Of a DNA stretch of 64,000 bases, positions 9,305-16,429 are shown in pieces. Position 1 is the stretch's first letter. Each line of letters starts with the position of its first letter. Position numbers and translations under genes: made by a program. The notes beneath the pieces are model-generated. The model worked only from the letters and a program-made list of their open reading frames with translations, had not been told where the DNA came from and searched no databases. The stretch is from PMP191F sp047602185 (lineage in GTDB: Bacteria; Bacteroidota; Bacteroidia; Chitinophagales; Chitinophagaceae): NCBI GenBank assembly GCA_047602185.1, contig JASGHY010000001.1:2356001-2420000 (forward strand), written 5' to 3'.

Positions 9305-9333
9305 GGCCCCGTTTAACCAGCGGGGCTTTTTTT
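9305..9333 (+). terminator. Rho-independent terminator of ychF
   Basis: GGCCCCG pairs with CGGGGCT around an eight-base loop (TTTAACCA or similar) and is followed by seven T. It lies about 40 bp after the ychF stop. Confidence 0.85.
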
Positions 9334-9441
9334 ATGGCTAAAGCCAGTGAAGAAGCCCGGATTTACAATTTCGAAATCCGAAGTGGATACAGAAGTTAGC
9401 AGGATGGTTTAATGGCATTTCCGGCGCGAGAGTTACTTTAC

Positions 9442-9504
9442 GGCGTGGCACGGTTAAAAACACGCAGTCTGATAGATGCCAACAAGTTTTAACCGTGCCA
9501 CGCC
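9442..9504. repeat. 18-bp perfect inverted repeat with 27-nt loop
   Basis: GGCGTGGCACGGTTAAAA (9442-9459) is the exact reverse complement of 9487-9504. It lies in the 599-bp gap between ychF and the T9SS-secreted protein. A further small dyad, CCGGTCTCTGACCGG, lies at about 9560-9574. No T-run follows either arm, so it is not a simple terminator. The rest of the gap (9580-9865) shows no gene. Confidence 0.8.
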
Positions 9505-9865
9505 ATTGTGCATTGCTGGCATGGGTCTTACGAAGTAGATCCGTGCCCCACAATATGCCCCGGTCTCTGACCGGAATCACATCTTAGCAGTAAACCCCTC
9601 TACTCCTTATCTCTTTCTCTCTGTATTCCCTCTTAGCCCCCAAAACAATTTCGCGCCATTGCGGCTTCACGGTTAATCCCGGCATCTTGTATCCGGAAAC
9701 CGGGATTTGGTAACTTTTATCACCTCATCCTTCCCATTCCCAGCAATCCATCCCATTACGGGAACAAATAGACATCTGGCATAATAACATACGTATTGAT
9801 AATGAACACTTTACCGCATTGGCATGTAGCTTGGCTATATATGAACATAATTCAAATCTGTGCGT

Positions 9866-11077
9866 ATGAAAAGAATGTTACTTACCTCAATCGTGTTTCT
9901 TACAGTAATAACAGCAGGTTACAGCCAGGTGATCAGTAGCTTTACCTGGGAAACTAATCCTGTTACCAAAGCAACCGTTGGTCCTGACGCCACTTCAGTG
10001 AGCAGCGCAGCTGTTATCTCTACTTATGGAACTTCCGGGCACGGCCTAAATGCCGGACGTCCTTCGGCTGATATTAATCTTACTATTCCGGGCTCTCCTT
10101 ATTTTGATGTACCCGGTCTGGATGTAGCTGTTGATTTCCGTCGTGAAGAAGCAGTTGCCAGCTTTGTAAAACGTGGCAATAATTTCGATTTCGGCATGAA
10201 CGGTGGCAACCTGAGTGTAAAATTCCTGGTGAGCAATGGCGGTTCAGGCAGCACTACCATCAACTCAGGTAATATCTATTCAATTCCCAATGACCATACT
10301 TTTCACCATTACCGTTTTCTGTACAACAGTACCACTGGTATGGCGTATGTGACAGTTGATGGAGTAAACGTATATACCTACACCGGTACCACTAACCGTG
10401 CTATGTACTGGACAGGTGCCGGCAATGTAATTGTTGGCTACCAGATGGATGGCACCAATAATAATGTGGCCATTCTTGATAACCTGCTGATCCAGAATGT
10501 ACCTGTAAATGCGACCCTGCCGGTTAAGCTCACTTCATTTACAGCACAGGCACAGGGTAATACTGTTGTATCGAAATGGACTACAGTGCAGGAAGAGAAT
10601 ATGAGTGGTTTTGTACTGGAGCGTTCTGCAGATGGCAATCATTTTGCAGCCTTAAAAACTGTAGCAGCCAAAGGAAGTTATACTGCTACTACCCAGTACA
10701 GTGTTGTTGACAGTACCCCTTTATCTTCTACCGGTTATTACAGGTTAAAAATGGTTGACATTGACGGCAGCTTTACTTACTCTGAAATACGTACAGTAAA
10801 TGCAGCTACCAACGGCAGTGTAAAGATCAGTTGTTTCCCGAACCCTGCTACTGATTATGTAACAATGACCATCAATAATAACGAAGCAGGTCAATACCGT
10901 TACTCAGTAATAACAGTAGATGGTAAGGTACAGCAATCCAAAACAGTATCACTGGCACGTGGATCACAACAGGTTACCGTAGATCTCACCAATAATGTGG
11001 CACGCGGTATTGTAATCATTAACCTGGAAAATATCAATAACAATACCCGTCAGTCATTTAAAATAATGAAACAATAA
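9866..11077 (+). CDS. Secreted protein with T9SS type A sorting domain
   Basis: The 403-residue protein starts at the ATG of KRMLL (a GTG two codons earlier is less likely) and has a signal peptide ending at YSQ. Residues of about 20-215 are beta-rich (DVAVDFRREEAVASFVKRGN, FHHYRFLYNSTTGMAYVTVDG) and resemble a LamG/concanavalin-like jelly roll. The sequence LPVKLTSFTAQAQGNTVVSKWTT next starts the common Bacteroidota linker domain. The last 75 residues (CFPNPATDYVTM...SFKIMKQ) are a Por-secretion tail recognised by the type IX system. It is therefore probably secreted or surface-attached. Its ligand is unknown. A terminator hairpin follows. Confidence 0.88.
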   Translation: MKRMLLTSIVFLTVITAGYSQVISSFTWETNPVTKATVGPDATSVSSAAVISTYGTSGHGLNAGRPSADINLTIPGSPYFDVPGLDVAVDFRREEAVASFVKRGNNFDFGMNGGNLSVKFLVSNGGSGSTTINSGNIYSIPNDHTFHHYRFLYNSTTGMAYVTVDGVNVYTYTGTTNRAMYWTGAGNVIVGYQMDGTNNNVAILDNLLIQNVPVNATLPVKLTSFTAQAQGNTVVSKWTTVQEENMSGFVLERSADGNHFAALKTVAAKGSYTATTQYSVVDSTPLSSTGYYRLKMVDIDGSFTYSEIRTVNAATNGSVKISCFPNPATDYVTMTINNNEAGQYRYSVITVDGKVQQSKTVSLARGSQQVTVDLTNNVARGIVIINLENINNNTRQSFKIMKQ

Positions 11078-11103
11078 GCATTAGGAAAGGCGATAGCAAC
11101 GAG

Positions 11104-11135
11104 AAAAGGCGTAGACATTTGTCTGCGCCTTTGTG
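11104..11135 (+). terminator. Terminator after the T9SS-secreted protein
   Basis: AAAGGCGTAGACA pairs with TGTCTGCGCCTTT (one G-T pair) around a TT loop. It is followed by a G/T-rich tail (GTGGTTTT) rather than a pure T-run. Confidence 0.7.
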
Positions 11136-11270
11136 GTTTTACAGAAAGGCCGGGTAATACCAGCTTCATCCATTTGCAGACTTACTAACGGTATAGTAGA
11201 AACTTATGTTAAAGTAAAAAAGCTGGTATCCGGATGCATTAAATTAGATACCTAAAACCACTAACAAGTC

Positions 11271-11768
11271 ATGAATAAAGCACTACCCTTCCTGCGCTAT
11301 GCTTTTATTACATTTCTATTATTGTCACTGATCTCCTGTCAACCGCTAGACTTTAAAATATTCTTTCGCAATCAATCCTCCCTTCCTGTACAGCTTACCT
11401 TACGTATGCGATATGCTGCAGATAGTAACAAGATCACTACCACCCTGCCATTGAGATATGACGACAGCATACTCCCTATTAATAATAAAACCCTGGCAGG
11501 ATTACAGGACACTTTAAAAGCAATACTTTCACCGGAAAGACAGATCATATCCTTAACAGTTCCTCCCAGGTCTACTGTTTATATCAGTGATGTATTTAAT
11601 GTTGTTCATCAGTTTGCCCCTAACCAGCTTATTATTGAACAAAAGCAGCATACAGATACCCTGCGTTTCGAGTACCCGTTCAGAAAGATCAAAGGACTTC
11701 ACCGCAAAAGAGATACTCCGTTTAATCTCTTTTACAGGTTAATATTATGGTATGATATAAAGGACTAA
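11271..11768 (+). CDS. Hypothetical lipoprotein
   Basis: The 165-residue protein has a lipoprotein signal peptide with Cys23 (LSLISC). I do not recognise the family. After the signal, DFKIFFRNQSSLPVQLTLRM and later SLTVPPRSTVYISDVF suggest a beta-sandwich of the kind that describes 'frictionless' surface domains. The C-terminus (RKIKGLHRKRDTPFN...WYDIKD) is basic then aromatic. It precedes two other small lipoprotein genes on the same strand (98 bp to the next), so they may be co-transcribed. Codon use looks like its neighbours. Location is the periplasmic or outer-membrane face by inference. Confidence 0.7.
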   Translation: MNKALPFLRYAFITFLLLSLISCQPLDFKIFFRNQSSLPVQLTLRMRYAADSNKITTTLPLRYDDSILPINNKTLAGLQDTLKAILSPERQIISLTVPPRSTVYISDVFNVVHQFAPNQLIIEQKQHTDTLRFEYPFRKIKGLHRKRDTPFNLFYRLILWYDIKD

Positions 11769-11865
11769 TATTTTCGACAGCAGCCATCTGAAAAACCAGG
11801 CGGTAAATTTTAATGTCCGGGCAACGTTTCCTCCGGCAGACTGGTCATCTCCCAAATTGGATAAC

Positions 11866-12333
11866 ATGAAACGTCTTCTGCCCCTGCTGCTCTTTGCAGT
11901 TCTGGCTTTTGCTGCCTGCCAGAAAAACAATAGTAATGACGAACAACCTACACAGTTGATCTTCGGAAAATCGTATGGCGAATGTGTAGGTAATTGCGCT
12001 ACTTTATATAAAGTTTATAACGGGCAGTTATATCCTGATAACCTGAGTTACTTTTATTACGGTGGTGAATTAAAGTTCAGCAATACTTCACTGAGCAATG
12101 AAAAATACAATATCGCGAAGCAATTACTCGACAATTTTCCTGCATACCTGAAAAACCTGTCAGACAGCAGTTTTGGATGCCCCGACTGTCATGACCAGGG
12201 AGCTATCTATATTCAATTCAGCGAAAAAGGAGTTATTAAAAAGTGGAACATCGACCCTGTTGAAAGCAGACAGCCAGATGAAATAAAAGCATATATACAG
12301 CAGCTAAATGCTGTAATGACGCAGTTACAATAA
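11866..12333 (+). CDS. Small lipoprotein with paired cysteines, paralogue 1
   Basis: The 155-residue protein starts at the ATG of KRLLP (an in-frame TTG three codons earlier is less likely) and has lipobox Cys18. The mature part contains GECVGNC, a central NEKYNIAKQLLDNFPAYLKN helix, SSFGCPDCHDQG and the C-terminal helix PDEIKAYIQQLNAVMTQL. It is clearly homologous to the next gene along its whole length. The four non-lipobox cysteines (C-x3-C and C-x2-C-H) are kept in both, suggesting metal binding or disulphides. CPDCH has the form of a haem-c attachment motif but the protein has no other cytochrome feature. The family is not recognised. Confidence 0.72.
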   Translation: MKRLLPLLLFAVLAFAACQKNNSNDEQPTQLIFGKSYGECVGNCATLYKVYNGQLYPDNLSYFYYGGELKFSNTSLSNEKYNIAKQLLDNFPAYLKNLSDSSFGCPDCHDQGAIYIQFSEKGVIKKWNIDPVESRQPDEIKAYIQQLNAVMTQLQ

Positions 12334-12352
12334 AACCTATATAAAAGACGGT

Positions 12353-12817
12353 ATGAAATATTTAGTTACCCTGCTATTGATAGCAACAATCGTTACTGCA
12401 TGCCATAAAAGCAGTAATGATAGCGAACAAGCTACACAACTTGTCTTTGGACAGTATCATGGTTTTTGTGAGAACCACTGTGCAGTTTTTTACAAACTTG
12501 ATAGCGGCCATTTATACGCAGACAACCTGAACAATTACCATTATGGAGATCCGCCAACTTTTAGTGATATACCGCTTAACAATGAGAAATTTAACCTTGC
12601 AAAGTCTCTGTTTGACAATTTCCCTGCATACCTGAAAAATCAGCCAGATAGTAGTTTCGGTTGCCCTGACTGCCATGACCAGGGAGTTATTTATATTCAA
12701 TACAGTGAAAACGGGATAGTAAAAAAATGGCATATAGATCCGGTCATCAGCAGATTACCAGATGAGATAAAAACATATGTACAACAATTAAGTACAGTAA
12801 TGACGCAATTAAAATAA
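12353..12817 (+). CDS. Small lipoprotein with paired cysteines, paralogue 2
   Basis: The 154-residue protein has lipobox Cys17 (TACHK) and starts 19 bp after its paralogue. Most of the mature sequence aligns without gaps to paralogue 1: NEKFNLAKSLFDNFPAYLKN, DSSFGCPDCHDQG, KKWHIDPV and PDEIKTYVQQLSTVMTQL. The first Cys pair is GFCENHC. Divergence is greatest between the two Cys pairs (HYGDPPTFSD against YYGGELKFSN). The pair arose by tandem duplication and the spacing implies one transcript. A strong terminator lies 12 bp downstream. Function unknown. Confidence 0.72.
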   Translation: MKYLVTLLLIATIVTACHKSSNDSEQATQLVFGQYHGFCENHCAVFYKLDSGHLYADNLNNYHYGDPPTFSDIPLNNEKFNLAKSLFDNFPAYLKNQPDSSFGCPDCHDQGVIYIQYSENGIVKKWHIDPVISRLPDEIKTYVQQLSTVMTQLK

Positions 12818-12828
12818 ACGCCTTATAA

Positions 12829-12869
12829 AAAAGCAAAACGATCACTGTAACAGTGATCGTTTTGCTTTT
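12829..12869. terminator. Bidirectional terminator between the lipoprotein pair and the serine hydrolase
   Basis: AAGCAAAACGATCACTG pairs perfectly with CAGTGATCGTTTTGCTT around the loop TAA, with A-run and T-run flanks on the two sides. It separates two convergent transcription units. Confidence 0.9.
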
Positions 12870-12878
12870 ATCGATATT

Positions 12879-14498
12879 TTACTTTGCTTTTATGAACTGC
12901 ACATTTCTTGCCCTGGATACACTTACATAGAATCCACTGATCTTTCCCTGGCTATCTCTTTCAAAAACAATTTCGCCACCGGGAAAACTAAATCCATCTT
13001 TATACATTGGCGTCAGCATATCTCCCCTGCCTACACGCATGTACATATACACTTTGCCTTCTTTTATTACCAGCGAAGAGCTCCCCTCTGTTTCGGAAGA
13101 ATAATAAATGCCGGTATACTCCTGCAAGGCCTGTACATCAGTTGGAGGAGGCTCTACCCCTGTATATAGCAGTGTATCGCCTGCCGCATTAATAAAAGTA
13201 GCCTTGCGTGGTTGCTGACTGGTAAAAATGATCCTGGCCCGCCCTGCCAGTAAGGTAGTAGCATTAATAGCTGGTAAAGAAGCTCCGCTTGTTGTGTTAT
13301 AAACGCTGTCATTCCTCAACGCTAGACTAAGTGCTGCACCGGTAACGTTGTCCTTATAAACGCCCATATAAGGCAAAAAGGTTTTACTGTCAATATTCTT
13401 ATTGGCGATAGCCATTGGAGGAGCTTTGGCTTTATTTTTCACAAGCAGGTTGCGTACAAGTCCGGGTGTATTGCCCATGTCCTGTTGAGAGGTATTGCTC
13501 AGCCATGCAATAGACAGTCCCAGTTGAGGAAAATAATCAAGATTAGCGCGGTAACCGGCTGTAGCGCCGCTATGCGTAATGGCAGGCCATCCGTTTAACG
13601 AATCAATAAACAAGCCGGCAGCATAGAAATGTCTTTTCCCATTATTCAATGGCACTGTGGTGGTTTGCCTGGACAATAAAGAAGGACTACCGAACTTACC
13701 ATTAAGATAGTAATTGTTCCATGCCAGCAGGTCTTCAGCAGTAGTCAATAAGCCTCCATTGCCATATACATCCTCATTAGGCATATTAGTAACATAGCGG
13801 GGACCATTTTTACTGTATGCAATAGCTCTCTGCGGAACCACCCTTGTATAATCATCACGCCATTCGGTATGAGTCATGCCCGCAGGGATAAAAATATACT
13901 GTCTTGAAAAACCTGCAAGGCTCATCCCGCTCACCCTTCTTACAATAATGGCCATCAGGTTGTAATTGGAGTTGCTGTAAATATATTCCGCACCCGGTAT
14001 GTTGTTCAGCGTTTTTTGCAGGGTAACAATGTGCAGTGCATCATCATTGTTATAGGCTTTGGTACCTCTTGGCCATCCCGCAATATCTGCAATGCTACCC
14101 CAGTCTTTCAGTCCGCTGGTATGGCTCATCAAATGCCTGATGGTAATAGTATGCCCATAATCCGGTACTTCAGGCAAATACTTGCGGATATCATCATTCA
14201 ACGATAGCTTTCCCTGTTGTTCCAGCAACAGGATACTGGCAGCCGTAAATTGTTTGGATACGGAGCCAGCCTCTATTCTTGATTCTTTCGTTAATACAGC
14301 ACCATCTTCCAGGTTGGCCACTCCTCTGGCAGCAGAATAAATGAGCTGTCCATTGCGACTAACTGCTACCTGTGCACCGGGGTTTTCACTGGTATAACGG
14401 TTAAGTATCTTATCTAAAAGAGCTACGGTATCCTGCCATGTTTGTGCTGAAGCACTTACTGCAGTAAAAAGTAAAAGTGAAAGAAAAAACTGTTTCAT
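12879..14498 (-). CDS. Exported serine hydrolase, class C beta-lactamase family
   Basis: The 539-residue protein has a signal peptide (ending SASAQ). The beta-lactamase/DD-peptidase fold shows the S-x-x-K motif at S79-V-S-K82, followed by LLLEQQGKLSLNDDI and IRHLMSHTSGLKDWG, the Y-x-N motif in SNSNYNLMAIIVRRVSGMSL, and THSGATAGYRANLDYFP, typical of the penicillin-binding-protein-related AmpC-like hydrolases. The final 130 residues (YTGIYYSSETEGSSSLVIKEGKVYMYM) form the lipocalin-like DUF3471-type tail common in such proteins. Likely a periplasmic esterase or peptidase; beta-lactam resistance cannot be claimed. It starts 12 bp after the stop of the upstream regulator gene. Confidence 0.9.
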   Translation of the reverse strand: MKQFFLSLLLFTAVSASAQTWQDTVALLDKILNRYTSENPGAQVAVSRNGQLIYSAARGVANLEDGAVLTKESRIEAGSVSKQFTAASILLLEQQGKLSLNDDIRKYLPEVPDYGHTITIRHLMSHTSGLKDWGSIADIAGWPRGTKAYNNDDALHIVTLQKTLNNIPGAEYIYSNSNYNLMAIIVRRVSGMSLAGFSRQYIFIPAGMTHTEWRDDYTRVVPQRAIAYSKNGPRYVTNMPNEDVYGNGGLLTTAEDLLAWNNYYLNGKFGSPSLLSRQTTTVPLNNGKRHFYAAGLFIDSLNGWPAITHSGATAGYRANLDYFPQLGLSIAWLSNTSQQDMGNTPGLVRNLLVKNKAKAPPMAIANKNIDSKTFLPYMGVYKDNVTGAALSLALRNDSVYNTTSGASLPAINATTLLAGRARIIFTSQQPRKATFINAAGDTLLYTGVEPPPTDVQALQEYTGIYYSSETEGSSSLVIKEGKVYMYMRVGRGDMLTPMYKDGFSFPGGEIVFERDSQGKISGFYVSVSRARNVQFIKAK

Positions 14499-14510
14499 GT
14501 ATGATTAGAG

Positions 14511-15383
14511 TTAAGCGATAACTTCCAGTTTATACCCCTTACCATGAATGTTCACCAGCTTCACTGCAGGATCATCCTGCAAACGTTTACGGAGTTTTGA
14601 TACAAACATATCCAGGCTACGGCCGGTAATAACCCCTTCATCCTCCCACCCTTCTTTCTGCAACTGGCTACGGTCTATTACCTCATTGATATGGCCGGCA
14701 AAAATGCTCAGCAACCGTGCTTCCTTTGCCGTGAGCTCAATACGTTGCTGTTGCAATACCAGCAATTGTTGTGACGGATAAAAAGCATATTGACCAATAG
14801 CAACGGATGGATCTGTAGCTGCTGCAATAGCTGGTTGCTTTGACGGCTTTTTGCCATAGCGATACCAACCTGCAAAACTTAAGGCCACCATCAGCAAACC
14901 TCCCATTGCAACATAAGCGGTTGTTTGCTTAGGGGAAGTAGCCGGTTGAAACATTATTTTTATTTCATAACGCTTCAAAGGCTGTGGTCTGCCAAGACAG
15001 GGAATATCGTTCTCTTTATCAGGCGGTATTGAATAGGCATATACAATGTCATTTTTACCGCATTCCTGTACACTGACAATATACTGCTGTGGCAAATGAC
15101 TTTTTGATACGCGACCTGAGATCACTTTCACCAACGAATCGGGGCTAAAAGCAAACGGGCTTTCAAATTTCAGGAGGTACTGGTTATCGCCCGCTTTTTC
15201 AACCGGCATTACCCGGGAAACGGAATCGCCAGAGGCCAGTAGTATTTCATGGCCTATCTGCCGCATCAGCACGATGTCACCGGCATTTTCAAATGCAGTA
15301 GTCCGGTCACTGCTACGGGCTATACTCCAGGAAAGAAGTACCACCAACACAAAAACAATGGCTAACAGCGCTCTCCATTTCAT
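14511..15383 (-). CDS. Membrane-anchored winged-helix transcriptional regulator
   Basis: The 290-residue protein has an N-terminal membrane segment (LLAIVFVLVVLLSWSIA), a roughly 120-residue extracytoplasmic part, a second membrane segment (YVAMGGLLMVALSFAGWY) and a cytoplasmic OmpR-type winged helix (LTAKEARLLSIFAGHINEVIDR, SLDMFVSKLRKRL, NIHGKGYKLEV). There is no receiver domain or kinase, so it looks like a one-component ToxR-like regulator that senses a periplasmic signal. It is co-directional with the downstream serine hydrolase (12-bp gap) and divergent from a YceI lipoprotein (175-bp gap). Either could be a target, which is inference. Confidence 0.85.
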   Translation of the reverse strand: MKWRALLAIVFVLVVLLSWSIARSSDRTTAFENAGDIVLMRQIGHEILLASGDSVSRVMPVEKAGDNQYLLKFESPFAFSPDSLVKVISGRVSKSHLPQQYIVSVQECGKNDIVYAYSIPPDKENDIPCLGRPQPLKRYEIKIMFQPATSPKQTTAYVAMGGLLMVALSFAGWYRYGKKPSKQPAIAAATDPSVAIGQYAFYPSQQLLVLQQQRIELTAKEARLLSIFAGHINEVIDRSQLQKEGWEDEGVITGRSLDMFVSKLRKRLQDDPAVKLVNIHGKGYKLEVIA

Positions 15384-15558
15384 AGCTTAAAATTAAGTTA
15401 TTAAGGATCATACTCTATCTGCACACAATTGATTTACAGAGATTTTACAAGCCCTTTACACTTTTTTACAACCGTTTTACCAAAGCCCGCAGCAGGCAGA
15501 TTAGGTTTGTTGCAGAGAGCTTTCGTTCAAAAATTACAAATAAAAAACGGTTTTCCTT

Positions 15559-16230
15559 ATGTCTAAAATCACCACTGTTACCTCTGTCGCCCTTGTTATC
15601 GGTACTTCTTTTTTCCTGTCGTTCTGCCACCAGGACCCTCAAAAAGATAAAGCTGCTGTATCCGAATGGACATCCGATTCTTCACCTGCCGGACCGGTTA
15701 CCAACTGGCAATTACTGGAAGGAGTAAGTACACTACAATGGCAGGGCGGCCATGTGATAGGTGGTGGCGGGCACCAGGGCACCCTCGCTATCACCGGGGG
15801 ATCTTTACAATTAGTAGCCGATACCATTATCCGTGCAGGAGAGTTTACTATGGATATGAATGGCATCCACGTTACAGATACCAAAGACGATGGCAATAAA
15901 GGAATAGAAGAACACCTGCGTTCAGATGACTTCTTCTCTTCAGCAAAATTTCCGCAAAGTCATTTTTCTATTACCGGTCAAAGCAGGCTGAGCACTCCGG
16001 CAATAAAAGGCAATCTTACCATTAAAGGAATAACAAACGAGATCATTTTCCCGGCTACCTTCAGCGTACACCAGGATACATTAAGAGCAAAAGCCACTCT
16101 ATCTATTGACCGGACAAAATGGAATGTGATGTACCAGGCACAAACCATCTCATTTCTCACGAAAGACAATGCTATCTCCAACCAGATCGGTATAACGCTT
16201 GACCTGGTGTTTAAGAAAAGCAGTGAGTAA
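15559..16230 (+). CDS. YceI-family lipoprotein
   Basis: The 223-residue protein has a lipobox Cys23 (LSFC). The mature domain has the YceI pattern: LEGVSTLQWQGGHVIGGGGHQGTL, GEFTMDMNGIHVTD, GIEEHLRSDDFFSSAKFPQSHFSI, KGNLTIKGITNEIIFPATF and a C-terminal IGITLDLVFK strand. YceI proteins are lipocalin-like and bind isoprenoid or other amphipathic ligands in the periplasm. A membrane-bound regulator is transcribed divergently, which resembles stress-response arrangements. The ligand is unknown. A strong terminator follows after about 40 bp. Confidence 0.9.
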   Translation: MSKITTVTSVALVIGTSFFLSFCHQDPQKDKAAVSEWTSDSSPAGPVTNWQLLEGVSTLQWQGGHVIGGGGHQGTLAITGGSLQLVADTIIRAGEFTMDMNGIHVTDTKDDGNKGIEEHLRSDDFFSSAKFPQSHFSITGQSRLSTPAIKGNLTIKGITNEIIFPATFSVHQDTLRAKATLSIDRTKWNVMYQAQTISFLTKDNAISNQIGITLDLVFKKSSE

Positions 16231-16267
16231 TTAATATCAAGGCCAGAAGTATCGCCATGCACAAACA

Positions 16268-16295
16268 AAAAGGCCATCCCACAGGGATGGCCTTT
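16268..16295. terminator. Terminator after yceI-like gene
   Basis: AAAGGCCATCCC pairs perfectly with GGGATGGCCTTT around the loop ACA, flanked by an A-run upstream and T-richness downstream. It could serve both strands. Confidence 0.85.
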
Positions 16296-16321
16296 GACTT
16301 ATAGCAAAGAAACAATTCTTT

Positions 16322-16428
16322 AGAATATCGAATGTCAGATTTCGAAGATCGAACGTTGAAGCTTCATATATCACAAAATCCCAAAATCAACAACCTACAT
16401 TGACCATTCTCTATTGACTATTTACTCC
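16322..16428 (+). repeat. Short degenerate word-repeat array
   Basis: The gap between the YceI terminator and the TonB receptor stop contains AATATCGAATGTCAGATTTCGAAG and CATTGACCATTCTCTATTGAC words. The same words occur in the longer arrays at 25 kb, 34 kb and 38 kb. No gene is visible. Confidence 0.65.
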
Positions 16429-16429
16429 C

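Noticed and set aside
9338..9580. 80-codon open frame on the minus strand in the ychF gap
   Set aside because: It runs across the 18-bp inverted repeat and has no RBS or protein-like composition; the dyad is the better explanation.
12173..12195. C-x-x-C-H in the small lipoproteins as evidence for a c-type cytochrome
   Set aside because: A single motif without a haem-binding Met/His context or cytochrome fold is insufficient; it is kept only as a possible metal or redox site.
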